A program made the translations under genes and the position numbers. The notes beneath the pieces are model-generated. The model ran no database searches and was not told the DNA's origin. It saw only the letters and a program-made list of their open reading frames with translations. This document shows, in pieces, positions 43,028 through 51,184 of a DNA stretch of 51,184 nucleotides. Within the stretch, counting starts at the first letter, position 1, and every line of letters starts with the position of its first letter. Source of the stretch: an uncultured Bacilli bacterium (GTDB lineage: Bacteria > Bacillota_I > Bacilli_A > RF39 > UBA660); the NCBI GenBank assembly GCA_934096535.1, contig CAKOMC010000004.1:1-51184 (forward strand). The letters are read 5' to 3'.

Positions 43028-44665
43028 TTATTTCAAGCTTCTTTTTAAATGATTATTTGATATTTGTAATTCTTTAACGAGTTCTCTTAACATTTCTTTA
43101 TAGCCTTCTACTTCTTGCAAACTTATTTCTAGAATAATACTTATCTCTATATCAGAGTAAAACTTTCCATCTAAAAGCCCTAATTTCATTAATAAAACTT
43201 TAATTAACTTATCACTGCTATTGCCCAAAATAACTTTCATTTCATGAATCAATATATCTCTTTTATCAATTCTTTTAATATGCATATCAAAAATAGCTAG
43301 GCATTTTTTTAACATTACCTCATTCTTAACAACAGGTAAATCATTTACAAAATCTAAAGATTGATATAAATTATCTTGAAAATCTACTCCTAAAAAGTTT
43401 AATACTTCTACTATTTTGTTTACAGTATAAGCATTATAATAATGTAAATATAAGAAATCAATTAATCTATTAAACCTTAATTTTTTCAAATTTCTAGGAA
43501 TTTTACTGTTTAAAATAACTCTCAACTTATTTTGGACATTTTTAGAAATTGAACCACTTTTATAATTACCATCAAGGTCATAGCGAACTCTAATTATGCC
43601 TTGCTCATCAAAAGATAACTCTTCAATAACAGCCGATATTTCTTCTTTTGAATAGTTTCTAAAACGATAATATAAATTATTTCTAGTTGGCTGTTCGCCC
43701 TTATTTCTCTTTAAAATAGTAAGCATGTTAATTAATACTCTTTTTATTGCAGCTCTATCTTGACCAGTTAAACCTGTGCTTGCCGAAACTACAGGTTCTA
43801 GGTTAACATCATATAATCTACTTAAAATTTCTTTGTTATTATCATTTAATAATGAATAAGCCGTATTTATTTCGGTAACTGAATAATCACTAAAAATTTT
43901 ATAGACACTTTTATTTATCAAAGCAGCGATATTCGTTTTCTTTTTTCTAGATTTTTTAAAAGTGCAAGTCATTGATAAACGGTCATTAATTAAAGAATTA
44001 TTTTCGATATTTAACTCATTATTTTCTTTTGAATAATTATTTAAGTCTTCACTAATATTTTCAGCTTTCTTTTTAAAAGTTTCTTCACTATTTTTATTAT
44101 CACGAGTACTCTTCATACCCCCAATATCTTCTTTTTTTTCTAAATCATCTTTTAATATTTCATACCAAAAAAGCAAAATATTGATATTATAATCTTTAAA
44201 TAAAGAGGTAAAACGCAAACGATAATTATAAGTACGGCAAAGTCTAATAAGATGACCAACATTAACATTATTCAAAATCAATTTGACAGCAGTTTCTTCA
44301 TTTATTTTTACGCTATAAGTATTTAAAAATTTTACAAATGTTTCTAAAACTTTAAAAAATTCATCATTATTTCTAATCTTACTTAATTCTCCAAGATTAT
44401 CATTAAAATAATTGTTTAAGTAATAATATTGATTTTCTTCTATCTTTTTTATCGTTAATTGTTTCAAAAGAAAGTTCAAATTATTTCTTAATGTAATTTT
44501 AAATAAATTCTCATCAGCATTATCTTTTAAAGTTTCTATAGTAGCTTCTCTAACTATTTTTCTAAATTCACTTTCTTTAATTTTGGCAAAATCATATTGG
44601 CGTCGGCAACTTTCATAAACAGTAAAATACTTCTTATACATTGTATTGTAGTCAAACAAAACCAT
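43028..44665 (-). CDS. Unknown protein with sigma-region-4-like segments, 545 residues
   Basis: A charged, helical, cytoplasmic protein with AGGAGG 6 nt before the ATG. Residues ~265-315 (EINTAYSLLNDNNKEILSRL ... QDRAAIKRVLINMLTILKRN) and the C-terminus (FYSDIEISIILEISLQEVEG then YKEMLRELVKEL) resemble sigma region 4 helix-turn-helices. A Lys/Asn/Glu-rich linker lies at ~190-255. N-terminal 180 residues have no motif I know. It could be a divergent regulator or a sigma-like factor; no sigma-2 region is evident. It stands between the HTH gene and miaB as a single gene. The functional reading is speculative. Confidence 0.6.
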   Translation of the reverse strand: MVLFDYNTMYKKYFTVYESCRRQYDFAKIKESEFRKIVREATIETLKDNADENLFKITLRNNLNFLLKQLTIKKIEENQYYYLNNYFNDNLGELSKIRNNDEFFKVLETFVKFLNTYSVKINEETAVKLILNNVNVGHLIRLCRTYNYRLRFTSLFKDYNINILLFWYEILKDDLEKKEDIGGMKSTRDNKNSEETFKKKAENISEDLNNYSKENNELNIENNSLINDRLSMTCTFKKSRKKKTNIAALINKSVYKIFSDYSVTEINTAYSLLNDNNKEILSRLYDVNLEPVVSASTGLTGQDRAAIKRVLINMLTILKRNKGEQPTRNNLYYRFRNYSKEEISAVIEELSFDEQGIIRVRYDLDGNYKSGSISKNVQNKLRVILNSKIPRNLKKLRFNRLIDFLYLHYYNAYTVNKIVEVLNFLGVDFQDNLYQSLDFVNDLPVVKNEVMLKKCLAIFDMHIKRIDKRDILIHEMKVILGNSSDKLIKVLLMKLGLLDGKFYSDIEISIILEISLQEVEGYKEMLRELVKELQISNNHLKRSLK

Positions 44666-44799
44666 AAAAGACCTCCTAATCAGGATATATTCTATAATTT
44701 ATGTCTAAATAAAGCAAGTATTAATTAAACTTAAAGATTTATTAAATATTAGAAATTAACATTATCTAAAATTGCTTAAAACTGAATCTAGCAAAACAA

Positions 44800-44829
44800 A
44801 AAGGACCACTTTTATTAAGTAAATCCTTT
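44800..44829 (-). terminator. miaB terminator
   Basis: AAAGGA (44800-44805) with TCCTTT (44824-44829), an inner ACTT/AAGT pair, and a U-rich tail on the minus strand. Confidence 0.65.
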
Positions 44830-44844
44830 AGCAACCGTATCAAA

Positions 44845-46260
44845 TTAATTTTCTTCAGCAAGTTTACCATCAAGGCTAAAACTTTTAGCATCTGTTATAT
44901 GAACATTAACTATTTTTCCAATCAAACTTTGTGGTCCTGTTACATTAACAAGCTTCATCGTATCAGTATAACCATAGACTTTATCGGTACCTTTTTCACT
45001 TATTCCTTGAATTAAAACCGGTACAACTTTACCTAATAATTTTTGATTATTTTCTAAAGAATATTTATTAACAATAGTATTTAAGCGTTGTAATCTTTCT
45101 TCTTTTTCTTTTAATGGAGTGTTATCTTCCATTTTAGCAGCCGGAGTCCCTACTCTTGGGGAGAAAATAAAGGTATAAGCGCCATCATATTTACAGTGAT
45201 TAACCACATCTAAGGTTTCTTTAAAGTCTTCTTCGGTTTCATTAGGAAAACCAACAATAATATCAGTAGAAATAGCTACATTAGGTATTTCTTTTTTCAT
45301 TTTATCAAAAAGAGTTAAATATTCTTCTTTAGTATATCTTCTTCCCATTAGTTTTAAAATTCTTGAAGAACCAGATTGTAATGGTAAATGAATATAAGGC
45401 ATAATGTTGGGATATTTAGCAATCGTTGTAATCATTTCACTGGTAAAATCCCAAGGGTGAGATGTAACAAAACGAAGTCTTGGAATACCGGTCTTAGCCA
45501 CCATTTCTAAAAGACCTGCAAAAGATACTTCACCTTCTAAGTCTTTACCATAAGCATTAACATTTTGACCTAAAAGGGTTACTTCTTGATAGCCTTCTTT
45601 AACTAATTTTTCTACTTCTCTTACAATCTCACAAGATTTTCTACTTCTTTGTTTGCCTCTTGTATAAGGAACAATACAATAAGTACAGAATTTATCACAG
45701 CCATACATAATATTAACCCAAGCCGTAATCTTAGAATCACGCTTATAATCAATATTTTCAAAGACTTTTCCTTCAATAGAATATACTTTTATATCTTGTT
45801 TTACTTTTTTAACATCTTTAATCATCGTTGCTAATTCATGAATATTATGGGTACCAAAAATAATATCAACATAAGGATGTTTGGTCTTAAGTTCATTAAC
45901 AACAACTTCTTCTTGAGCCATGCAGCCCCCAATACAAACAATTAAATCTTTTTTCGTAGTAGCTTTTAAATGTTTACATCTACCAAGATAGCCAAAGACT
46001 TTATCGTGAGCATTTTCTCTAATAGCACAAGTATTTAAAACAACTATATCACTATCTTCTAACTCCTCTGTTTCGGTATACCCTAAATTTTCTAAAATAG
46101 CCTTAATTTCTTCACTATCATGAACATTCATTTGGCAACCATAAGTTCTTAAAAAATACTTTTTACCATTATATAAATTACTCTTCTCTTCATTTTCTAA
46201 ATAAACAACTTCTACTTCACTTTTAGTTCTTTTTTTAGCTTGAATCATATTTGGTAACAT
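44845..46260 (-). CDS. miaB: tRNA-2-methylthio-N6-dimethylallyladenosine synthase
   Basis: 471 residues. The UPF0004 domain has cluster cysteines in TYGCQMNVHDSE, NTCAIRENA and CIGGCMAQ. The radical-SAM cluster is CDKFCTYC followed by IVPYTRGKQRSR. A C-terminal TRAM domain follows (LVNVTGPQSLIGKIVNVHI). It adds the methylthio group to i6A37 in tRNAs that read UNN codons. The ATG has AGAAGTGA as SD. Complete and typical. Confidence 0.97.
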   Translation of the reverse strand: MLPNMIQAKKRTKSEVEVVYLENEEKSNLYNGKKYFLRTYGCQMNVHDSEEIKAILENLGYTETEELEDSDIVVLNTCAIRENAHDKVFGYLGRCKHLKATTKKDLIVCIGGCMAQEEVVVNELKTKHPYVDIIFGTHNIHELATMIKDVKKVKQDIKVYSIEGKVFENIDYKRDSKITAWVNIMYGCDKFCTYCIVPYTRGKQRSRKSCEIVREVEKLVKEGYQEVTLLGQNVNAYGKDLEGEVSFAGLLEMVAKTGIPRLRFVTSHPWDFTSEMITTIAKYPNIMPYIHLPLQSGSSRILKLMGRRYTKEEYLTLFDKMKKEIPNVAISTDIIVGFPNETEEDFKETLDVVNHCKYDGAYTFIFSPRVGTPAAKMEDNTPLKEKEERLQRLNTIVNKYSLENNQKLLGKVVPVLIQGISEKGTDKVYGYTDTMKLVNVTGPQSLIGKIVNVHITDAKSFSLDGKLAEEN

Positions 46261-46321
46261 AAAATCACTTCTTTCTTTGCTTAAGTGATTATATCAAAAA
46301 ATATGTTAATATGCACTATTT

Positions 46322-46714
46322 TTAAATAACTTTTGCTAACTTTATTTCTGCCTTTTTTAGTTTTTGTAAATAATTTATTATATAATCTTCTTTCATATTT
46401 AAAAATTCTAGGTATTTCTTTTTTATATCTTCTGGATAATATGTTGTATGAATAATTAGTTCATTAATTATACTTTTAATTAAGAAAATACTACTATTAA
46501 GAATATCTTCTTTAATTATTTCTTTAGAATCATCTTCTAAAATAAGAGTATTATTAAAATCATAATAAGTATCTTTATCCAGAAGGTTTAGAAGAATATT
46601 TCTTACTTTTAAATAATCCATATTAGAATCTTTACTTTCATTAAGTAAATAAGTAGTAGTAAATGTGTTATATATCTTATTTTTTAAAAGATATAGCATT
46701 TCTTTATATGTCAT
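46322..46714 (-). CDS. Small helical hypothetical protein upstream of miaB
   Basis: 130 residues, nearly all helical (MTYKEMLYLLKNKIYNTFTT, EYIINYLQKLKKAEIKLAKVI-like end), no membrane segment. AAGGTGAT precedes the ATG. It ends 61 nt before miaB in the same direction and may be co-transcribed. In Bacillus the helical protein RicA (YmcA) is next to miaB, but I see no clear RicA motif, so the likeness is only in size, style and position. Confidence 0.6.
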   Translation of the reverse strand: MTYKEMLYLLKNKIYNTFTTTYLLNESKDSNMDYLKVRNILLNLLDKDTYYDFNNTLILEDDSKEIIKEDILNSSIFLIKSIINELIIHTTYYPEDIKKKYLEFLNMKEDYIINYLQKLKKAEIKLAKVI

Positions 46715-46808
46715 ATAAAATCACCTTGTTTTATAGTTTAGCACTTTTATAGGGTTTAAAACTGTAAAAAAACTGTAATTTTTTGAAATATAAACTAGAT
46801 AATTTTAA

Positions 46809-47429
46809 CTAAAAAATATTATACAAACATTTGTTGCATAAGTCCTTTTTTTGTTCTTGTAGTTTATTTAGTTCTTTAACTTCTAATTCGATTTTATTGT
46901 TAAATATTCTAAAAATATAAGAATACTTATTTTGTTTTTCTATATTTGGAAGTCCTATTTCTATTTCACATAAATCAGAAAAATTCAAAGTATTTCTTAC
47001 ACAACCCTCAAATTTTGATATAGTTTCCTTTCTAAAATATTTGGAATTAAACCATTCTAATAAATATTGATTATCTTGCGAAGTAGTAAAACATTCATAT
47101 AACGGACTAACAATACTTACTTTATCATTTGTTTTTAATGCCAATGATCCAACATTTAATCTTGAAGGATTATATCCAAATACGCCTTTTTCAACAATGT
47201 AATAATTACTTAAATTTTTACTGGCTATCTTCCTATCTTCAAATTGTTCAGACTGAGAAACAAATCCATATTTATTGCTAATACTTTCTACATATTTTAC
47301 AGAACTATTTTTATTTTTCTTATTCTATTTGATCAATATATCTTTTAATTTGAAAAATTCATCATAATCTTTAAATATTTGATTTTTTGTGTACAATTTA
47401 AATAAAAAAAGGATTACTTGTTTCAACAT
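46809..47429 (-). pseudogene. hsdS half-gene relic (type I R-M specificity subunit)
   Basis: From 47429 the minus frame reads MLKQVILFLFKLYTKNQIFK, stops at TAG (47337-47335), continues YVESISNKYGFVSQSEQFED and SRLNVGSLALKTND, then FEGCVRNTLNFSDLCEIEIG and NKIELEVKELNKLQEQ. These are a target-recognition domain and conserved coiled-coil end of HsdS. Near the end a missing base shifts KKGLMQQMFV out of frame. One stop plus one deletion make it a relic. Its 3' end forms an inverted repeat with the 3' end of 47441-48010. Confidence 0.8.
46819..46862 (-). repeat. hsdS inverted repeat, left copy
   Basis: 44 nt whose reverse complement matches 47966-48010 in about 40 of 45 positions, coding for the conserved HsdS end (LQELKKGLMQ). 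Such repeats are the crossover sites of inverting hsdS loci. Confidence 0.7.
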
Positions 47430-47440
47430 TTTCTAACAAA

Positions 47441-48010
47441 ATGAGAAATGCAACAATTGAAAAAGCTATATTAAAAGGAAAAGCTGGTGGTACACCTAAG
47501 TCATCAATACCAGAATATTATAACGGGAACATACCATTTCTTAGTATTTCTGATATTAGTGCCCAAGACAAATATATTAAATATACTGAAAAATATATTT
47601 CTGAACTCGGCTTAAAAAATTCTTCAGCTTGGATAGTTCCTGAAAATAGCATTATACTATCTATGTACGCTTCATATGGATTGCCGTGTATAAGCAAAAT
47701 ACGACTATCAACAAGTCAAGCAATCTATATCATGATTTTAAAAGGTAAAGTCGACATTGAATTTATTTACTACTATTTATATTATTTAAAAATAATTAAT
47801 TATTATGATAAGCTCGTTTCCACCGGGACACATCCGAATTTAAATGCTGAAAAAATTAATAAAATAAATATTTATTGTCCAAACTATAATATTCAAAAAA
47901 GCATATCTCAAATATTCATAAATATCGACAATAAAATATTACTAGAAAAAAATAAACTAATAAAATTACAAGAACTAAAAAAAGGACTTATGCAAAGTAT
48001 GTTTGTATAA
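47441..48010 (+). CDS. HsdS half-protein, opposed to hsdM
   Basis: 189 residues: one target-recognition domain (KAGGTPKSSIPEYYNGNIPF, STGTHPNLNAEKINKINIYC) and the conserved helical end (IDNKILLEKNKLIKLQELKK then GLMQSMFV). Full HsdS proteins have two such units and about 400 residues. It points toward hsdM rather than away from it, as after an inversion, and has no SD before the ATG; the frame stays open upstream (IKKGLLVSTFSNK). I regard it as a silent or stranded cassette rather than a working gene. Confidence 0.75.
   Translation: MRNATIEKAILKGKAGGTPKSSIPEYYNGNIPFLSISDISAQDKYIKYTEKYISELGLKNSSAWIVPENSIILSMYASYGLPCISKIRLSTSQAIYIMILKGKVDIEFIYYYLYYLKIINYYDKLVSTGTHPNLNAEKINKINIYCPNYNIQKSISQIFINIDNKILLEKNKLIKLQELKKGLMQSMFV
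47966..48010 (+). repeat. hsdS inverted repeat, right copy
   Basis: 45 nt at the 3' end of the plus-strand hsdS half; partner of 46819-46862. Confidence 0.7.
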
Positions 48011-48024
48011 ATCCTTTTTTAATT

Positions 48025-48930
48025 TTATAGCTCTTCTAGTCCTAATTCTTTTAAGTAAACATTAAGTTCTTTATCTACTTCCGCCATTTCTTTATCAATA
48101 TCTTTAAGTTCTTGTTGAACTGCTTTAATGTCTATCTCTTCTTCCTCTTCAAAAGTATCTACATATCTAGGAATATTTAAGTTATAATCATTTTCTTTTA
48201 TTTCAGACAGTGGAGCAACATGACAGTATTTTTCTATTTCAACTTTATTTTTATAAGCTTCAATGATTTTATCAACATCTTCATCTCTTAATCTGTTTTG
48301 ATTCTTTCCAGCCTCAAAATCTTTTGAGGCATAAATAAATAAAATATTATCTTCATTTTCTCTACATTTTTTAAATACTAATATACATGTTGGAATACTT
48401 GCTCCATAAAATATATTAGCCGGTAAACCAATTACGGCATCTAAATAATTTTTTTCTTCAATTAAATATTTTCTAATTACTCCTTCTGCCGCTCCTCTAA
48501 ATAAAACTCCGTGAGGAAGAACCACTGCCATAGTTCCATTATCAGATAATTGGTATATCATGTGTTGAATAAAGGCAAAGTCTGCCTTTGATTTTGGTGC
48601 TAATTTACCATAAGCACTAAACCTTTCATCTTTCATAAACTTAGGATCAGCACTCCAATTTGCTGAATATGGAGGATTGGCAACTATTGCATCAAATTTC
48701 ATATCTAAATGTCTAGGTCTTCCCAAAGTATCATCATTTTTAATATCAAAATGTTTAAATGAAACTCCATGTAATAGCATATTCATTCGAGCCAAGTTGT
48801 AAGTTGTAGAATTAAATTCTTGCCCATAATATGAACTTACTTTACATTCCTTACCACCCCTTAAAAGTAATGAACCCGATCCGCAAGTAGGATCTATGAC
48901 AACGCTATTCTTAATACAACAAAAAATTGT
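48025..48930 (-). pseudogene. hsdM: Type I R-M methyltransferase subunit, 5'-truncated
   Basis: The open frame keeps the SAM motif VVIDPTCGSGSLLLRGG, the catalytic NPPY (IVANPPYSANWSADPKF), DFAFIQHMIYQLSDNGTMAV and VLPHGVLFRGAAEG, through to the coiled-coil end (ELKDIDKEMAEVDKELNVYL). Full HsdM proteins have roughly 180-200 residues before the DPTCGSG motif; here the homology begins only about 8 residues before it. The cut lies at about 48915-48921, exactly where an IS66-end-like repeat begins. No hsdR is in the window. It is not expected to methylate DNA. Confidence 0.85.
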
Positions 48931-48945
48931 GAGTGAATAGGATTT
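48921..48945 (+). repeat. IS66-end-like repeat, copy B
   Basis: AAAAAATTGTGAGTGAATAG plus GATTT, next to the truncation point of hsdM. It is in direct orientation with copy C, 40 bp on. Confidence 0.5.
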
Positions 48946-48960
48946 CAACTTGGTAATAAG

Positions 48961-48986
48961 AAAAAATTTGTGAGTGTTTAGGATTT
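48961..48986 (+). repeat. IS66-end-like repeat, copy C
   Basis: AAAAAATTTGTGAGTGTTTA plus GGATTT; differs from copy B at a few positions. Confidence 0.5.
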
Positions 48987-48992
48987 AAAGGC

Positions 48993-49024
48993 AAAAAAAA
49001 GAACAAACCATTTCTGATTTGCTC
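48993..49024 (-). terminator. Terminator of the DUF3781 gene
   Basis: GAACAAACC (49001-49009) with GATTTGCTC (49016-49024), two G-U pairs, followed on the minus strand by eight U. Confidence 0.65.
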
Positions 49025-49050
49025 ATATCACTATTCCTACAACTTGTAAT

Positions 49051-49296
49051 TTAGCGAATAGTATGTGCTGTAATTATCGTATAACTATATGAGTTAATAG
49101 TTATCTTTATATTATCTATTTCACAATACCAATTCTTACCTTGCTTATAGATATTACAATTCTTGTCTAAAACTTTATTTTTACAATGTTCAACTACATC
49201 ATTTGTATCTATTTTAAGATTTTTCTTAATTCTATCAATACCCATTTCAGTAGTATGAACTTTATCTATATTTGATAACAATACTTCTTTATCCAT
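49051..49296 (-). CDS. DUF3781-family protein
   Basis: 81 residues: NIDKVHTTEMGIDRIKKNL, DVVEHCKNKVLDKNCNIYKQ and KNWYCEIDNIKITINSYSYT then IITAH. This is, as I recall it, the pattern of DUF3781, a short conserved protein of Firmicutes with no known function. It is soluble, with three Cys and two His. It has its own terminator. It lies in the small-gene cluster next to the decayed R-M locus. Confidence 0.75.
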   Translation of the reverse strand: MDKEVLLSNIDKVHTTEMGIDRIKKNLKIDTNDVVEHCKNKVLDKNCNIYKQGKNWYCEIDNIKITINSYSYTIITAHTIR

Positions 49297-49336
49297 ATAC
49301 TATCAACTCCTTAAATTGTAATTTTATAGTTACCTA

Positions 49337-49717
49337 TTATTTTTTTATTATTGTATTCAAACTATTTATAAACTCTTTTCTTCTCACAATGGTTGCAATT
49401 ATAACAAACAAAGAATATATCAAGTTTCCTATAAATGGTTGTGCATTAAATTCTGTTGTCAAAGAAGCACTAATGCAAAAGAATATAATAGCCAATGCTA
49501 ATACTATCCAGTTTGAATTTTTTATCCTATTTATATACAAATAGCCTAATGGTATATATATAATACCTACTAATAATTTTACAATATAATCTGGAATATT
49601 GGGTAAACCAAATATCATATTAAGTCCACTACCATTAAATACTAATGACAACAATACAATAATCCCTCCAAATATATAAAATCCTCCTATAAATGTTATG
49701 ACTTTTGATTCTTTCAT
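49337..49717 (-). CDS. Small four-helix membrane protein
   Basis: 126 residues from the ATG at 49717 (MKESKVITFIGG), placed 9 nt after GGAG; eight further upstream codons would include the SD itself. Four membrane segments: FIGGFYIFGGIIVLLSLVF, LLVGIIYIPLGYLYI, NWIVLALAIIFFCISASL and FIGNLIYSLFVIIATIV. It has a basic C-terminus. No family is recognised; it could be a small accessory membrane protein. It is 40 nt from the DUF3781 gene, in the same direction. Confidence 0.65.
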   Translation of the reverse strand: MKESKVITFIGGFYIFGGIIVLLSLVFNGSGLNMIFGLPNIPDYIVKLLVGIIYIPLGYLYINRIKNSNWIVLALAIIFFCISASLTTEFNAQPFIGNLIYSLFVIIATIVRRKEFINSLNTIIKK

Positions 49718-49768
49718 ATTTTCTTTCTCCAATCTAAACAAAAAATTACTATTTGTCGGAATAACTTA

Positions 49769-50011
49769 TTAAATATCTAATTGTTTCTTTTCTCCTGTTA
49801 CTTTATCTACAGCATAATAAATTGTATATTCATGTGCTGGTTTTGGGTTAAAGAATTTAGATTCAATATTATATTTATTTCTGCATTCTTCGCATTCAAA
49901 GTATGGAGTATTTTCTTCTATTCTATTCCAATCATCCATTCTTGTTTCTTGTACAAGTTTTCCTTTTCCACATAAGCAAGGTTTTGTTCTTTTTGTTGTA
50001 TCCCAACTCAT
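49769..50011 (-). CDS. Zinc-ribbon-like small protein
   Basis: About 80 residues from the ATG at 50011 (MSWDTTKRTKPC); GGAGGTG lies 7 nt before it, and the GTG two codons earlier is inside that gap. Two metal-binding pairs, PCLCGKG and FECEECRNKY, form a likely zinc ribbon. The rest is an alpha/beta tail (AHEYTIYYAVDKVTGEKKQL). Such short ribbons are frequent in accessory DNA. The function is unknown. Confidence 0.65.
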   Translation of the reverse strand: MSWDTTKRTKPCLCGKGKLVQETRMDDWNRIEENTPYFECEECRNKYNIESKFFNPKPAHEYTIYYAVDKVTGEKKQLDI

Positions 50012-50135
50012 ATTCACACCTCCAAATTATTCAACATTTTTCTTTTGTTAATTATATCATGAAATTAAGTATTAAAGACAATTTCTCACATATTTAATAC
50101 ATATTAAATACTTTTGACTTCTTTGTTTTAACAAG

Positions 50136-50156
50136 AAAAAAACGCCTAAAAAAGGC
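50136..50156 (-). terminator. Terminator of the metal-exporter-like gene
   Basis: Short stem GCCT (50144-50147) with AGGC (50153-50156) and a U-run on the minus strand. Confidence 0.5.
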
Positions 50157-50167
50157 CAGATTAAACA

Positions 50168-50998
50168 TTAAAAAGCAATATGAAGTAAATTTAGAATAAT
50201 GCCTATTATTATACTAATAAGATAAGTTAAACCAATAATAATAAAGTTTTCTCTCTTATCTTTATTAGTTTTAAATAAGATTACTAAAGCAATACCAGAA
50301 TTAGTTAAAAGACCACTTATCATAGAGCCAAATGATATAGATGATGCTAAATATAACTTAGTTATAACAATACTAGAAGCACAGTTAGGTATTAATCCAA
50401 TAAGACTAGTAATAAGAGGACTTAAGAAACTATTTTGTAAAAAGATATTATTTAAAATACTATTTAAACTAAATTCAAAAATGAAATTTAAAACTATATT
50501 AATAATTAATATAAATAAAGTAATATTTAAAGTATGTTTAAAGGCGGATATTAAAAGATGCTCTTCACAATGACAATGTTCTTCTTCACAGACTTCATAA
50601 TGAGTTTTTATCTTTTTAGGTCTAAGCCAATCTATTATAAAACCACTTATTAAACCAACGATAAATTTTATTCCTATAATAATTAAAATTAATTTTATAC
50701 CAACATTCTCACTTAACAAAATGGGTATCATTTCATCACTAGTACTTAGAAAAACACTAATTAAAGTTCCCATAGTAATTATACCTGTTACATAAAGATT
50801 AGTAGCAATACTAGCAATACCACATTGGGGAATAATACCTAGAAGACTACCAAATAAAGGACCTAGATGACCGGCTTTTTCTAATTTTTGATTAGAATTA
50901 ATTTTGTGTTCTAAAATTTCGATTATAATAAAAGAAATAAGTAAAAAAGGAAATACTTTTATAGTATCTATTAACCCATCTAATAATACATCTAACAT
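50168..50998 (-). CDS. Polytopic heavy-metal exporter-like protein (ArsP_2-like)
   Basis: 277 residues from the ATG at 50998 (AGAAGTGA is the SD). About eight to ten membrane helices in two similar halves: GIIPQCGIASIATNLYVTGI and GLIPNCASSIVITKLYLASS mark the internal repeat, each with a Pro-x-Cys motif in the membrane. The loop between them is Cys/His-rich (YEVCEEEHCHCEEH), suitable for metal binding. This fits the putative 10-TM heavy-metal/arsenic exporter group or manganese transporters related to it. The substrate is inferred, not shown. A single gene. Confidence 0.75.
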   Translation of the reverse strand: MLDVLLDGLIDTIKVFPFLLISFIIIEILEHKINSNQKLEKAGHLGPLFGSLLGIIPQCGIASIATNLYVTGIITMGTLISVFLSTSDEMIPILLSENVGIKLILIIIGIKFIVGLISGFIIDWLRPKKIKTHYEVCEEEHCHCEEHLLISAFKHTLNITLFILIINIVLNFIFEFSLNSILNNIFLQNSFLSPLITSLIGLIPNCASSIVITKLYLASSISFGSMISGLLTNSGIALVILFKTNKDKRENFIIIGLTYLISIIIGIILNLLHIAF

Positions 50999-51060
50999 AA
51001 AAATCACTTCTTTCGTAAGAAAATTATATATTAAATACCCAAAAAACGCAAGATAAGTAC

Positions 51061-51089
51061 TTGCATTAATTTATGGTTTGTGTTAGAAT
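51061..51089 (+). promoter_or_regulatory. tRNA-Lys promoter
   Basis: TTGCAT (51061-51066), 17-nt spacer and TAGAAT (51084-51089) with TG extension (TGTTAGAAT), 21 nt before the tRNA. Confidence 0.8.
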
Positions 51090-51110
51090 TTTTCTTGTAC
51101 GAACGAGTAT

Positions 51111-51183
51111 GTCTCCTTAGCTCAGTTGGTAGAGCAACTGACTCTTAATCAGTGGGTCTAGGGTTCGAATCCCTAAGGGGACA
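51111..51183 (+). tRNA. tRNA-Lys(CTT)
   Basis: Complete cloverleaf: acceptor GTCTCCT/AGGGGAC, D-arm AGCTCAGTTGGTAGAGC, anticodon stem ACTGA/TCAGT with loop CTCTTAA (anticodon CTT), T-arm CTAGGGTTCGAATCCCTA-like and discriminator A. The next base is C, and the window ends inside a probable encoded CCA. More tRNA genes may follow outside the window. Confidence 0.95.
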
Positions 51184-51184
51184 C

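Overview
The window is strongly AT-rich chromosomal DNA from a low-GC, Gram-positive-type bacterium. A three-gene gerA-type germinant receptor operon (39073-42545) points to an endospore former. A PBP5-like carboxypeptidase indicates a peptidoglycan wall. Shine-Dalgarno sites (AGGAGG, AGGTGA) are strong and many genes overlap. Almost every stop codon I checked is TAA or TAG, with a single TGA at 29947-29949. This fits a spore-forming member of the Bacilli/Erysipelotrichia-like lineages near the Mollicutes, but I cannot name the species.

Layout. 1-695: end of an ABC exporter operon. 700-6435: accessory DNA with a degraded gene copy, a decayed single-ORF IS66-type element (2319-3833), a DUF4143-type ATPase whose promoter overlaps a perfect palindrome, and a possible structured small RNA on the minus strand (about 5995-6206). 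6435-10505: a small island that appears to sit in the 3' end of tRNA-Leu(CAA). It carries a two-gene HELIH metalloprotease module, a run of hairpins, a dead large serine recombinase and two small genes. 10630-12452: pentapeptide-repeat protein, scpB, scpA (condensin partners). 12464-25957: mainly single-pass membrane-anchored surface proteins, several with long Asn/Lys-rich cytoplasmic tails. They include a membrane-anchored serpin and two related proteins resembling the TasA/camelysin style. Among them lie ygjV-type, mntP and dacF genes and a frameshifted Fic gene.

26048-38744: housekeeping and transport genes: pnp, rpsO, trmB, a HAD protein, an ABC exporter, an M3 oligopeptidase, a FtsX/LolD-type ABC pair and a TrmA/RlmD-type rRNA methyltransferase. 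39073-42545: germination operon with a plausible sigma-G promoter. 42587-46714: small HTH protein, an unknown protein with sigma-region-4-like segments, miaB and a small helical protein. 46809-48948: relics of a type I restriction-modification locus (two opposed hsdS halves and a 5'-truncated hsdM), bordered by short repeats resembling the IS66 ends. 49051-50998: small accessory genes and a polytopic metal-exporter-like protein. The window ends in tRNA-Lys(CTT).

The most promising undescribed items are the candidate pseudoknotted RNA next to the island, the HELIH protease module, the anchored serpin with a glycine-rich reactive loop, the Fic gene lacking its catalytic histidine, and the sigma-like 545-residue protein. 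Gene functions are read from motifs and remembered family features; no database search was run.
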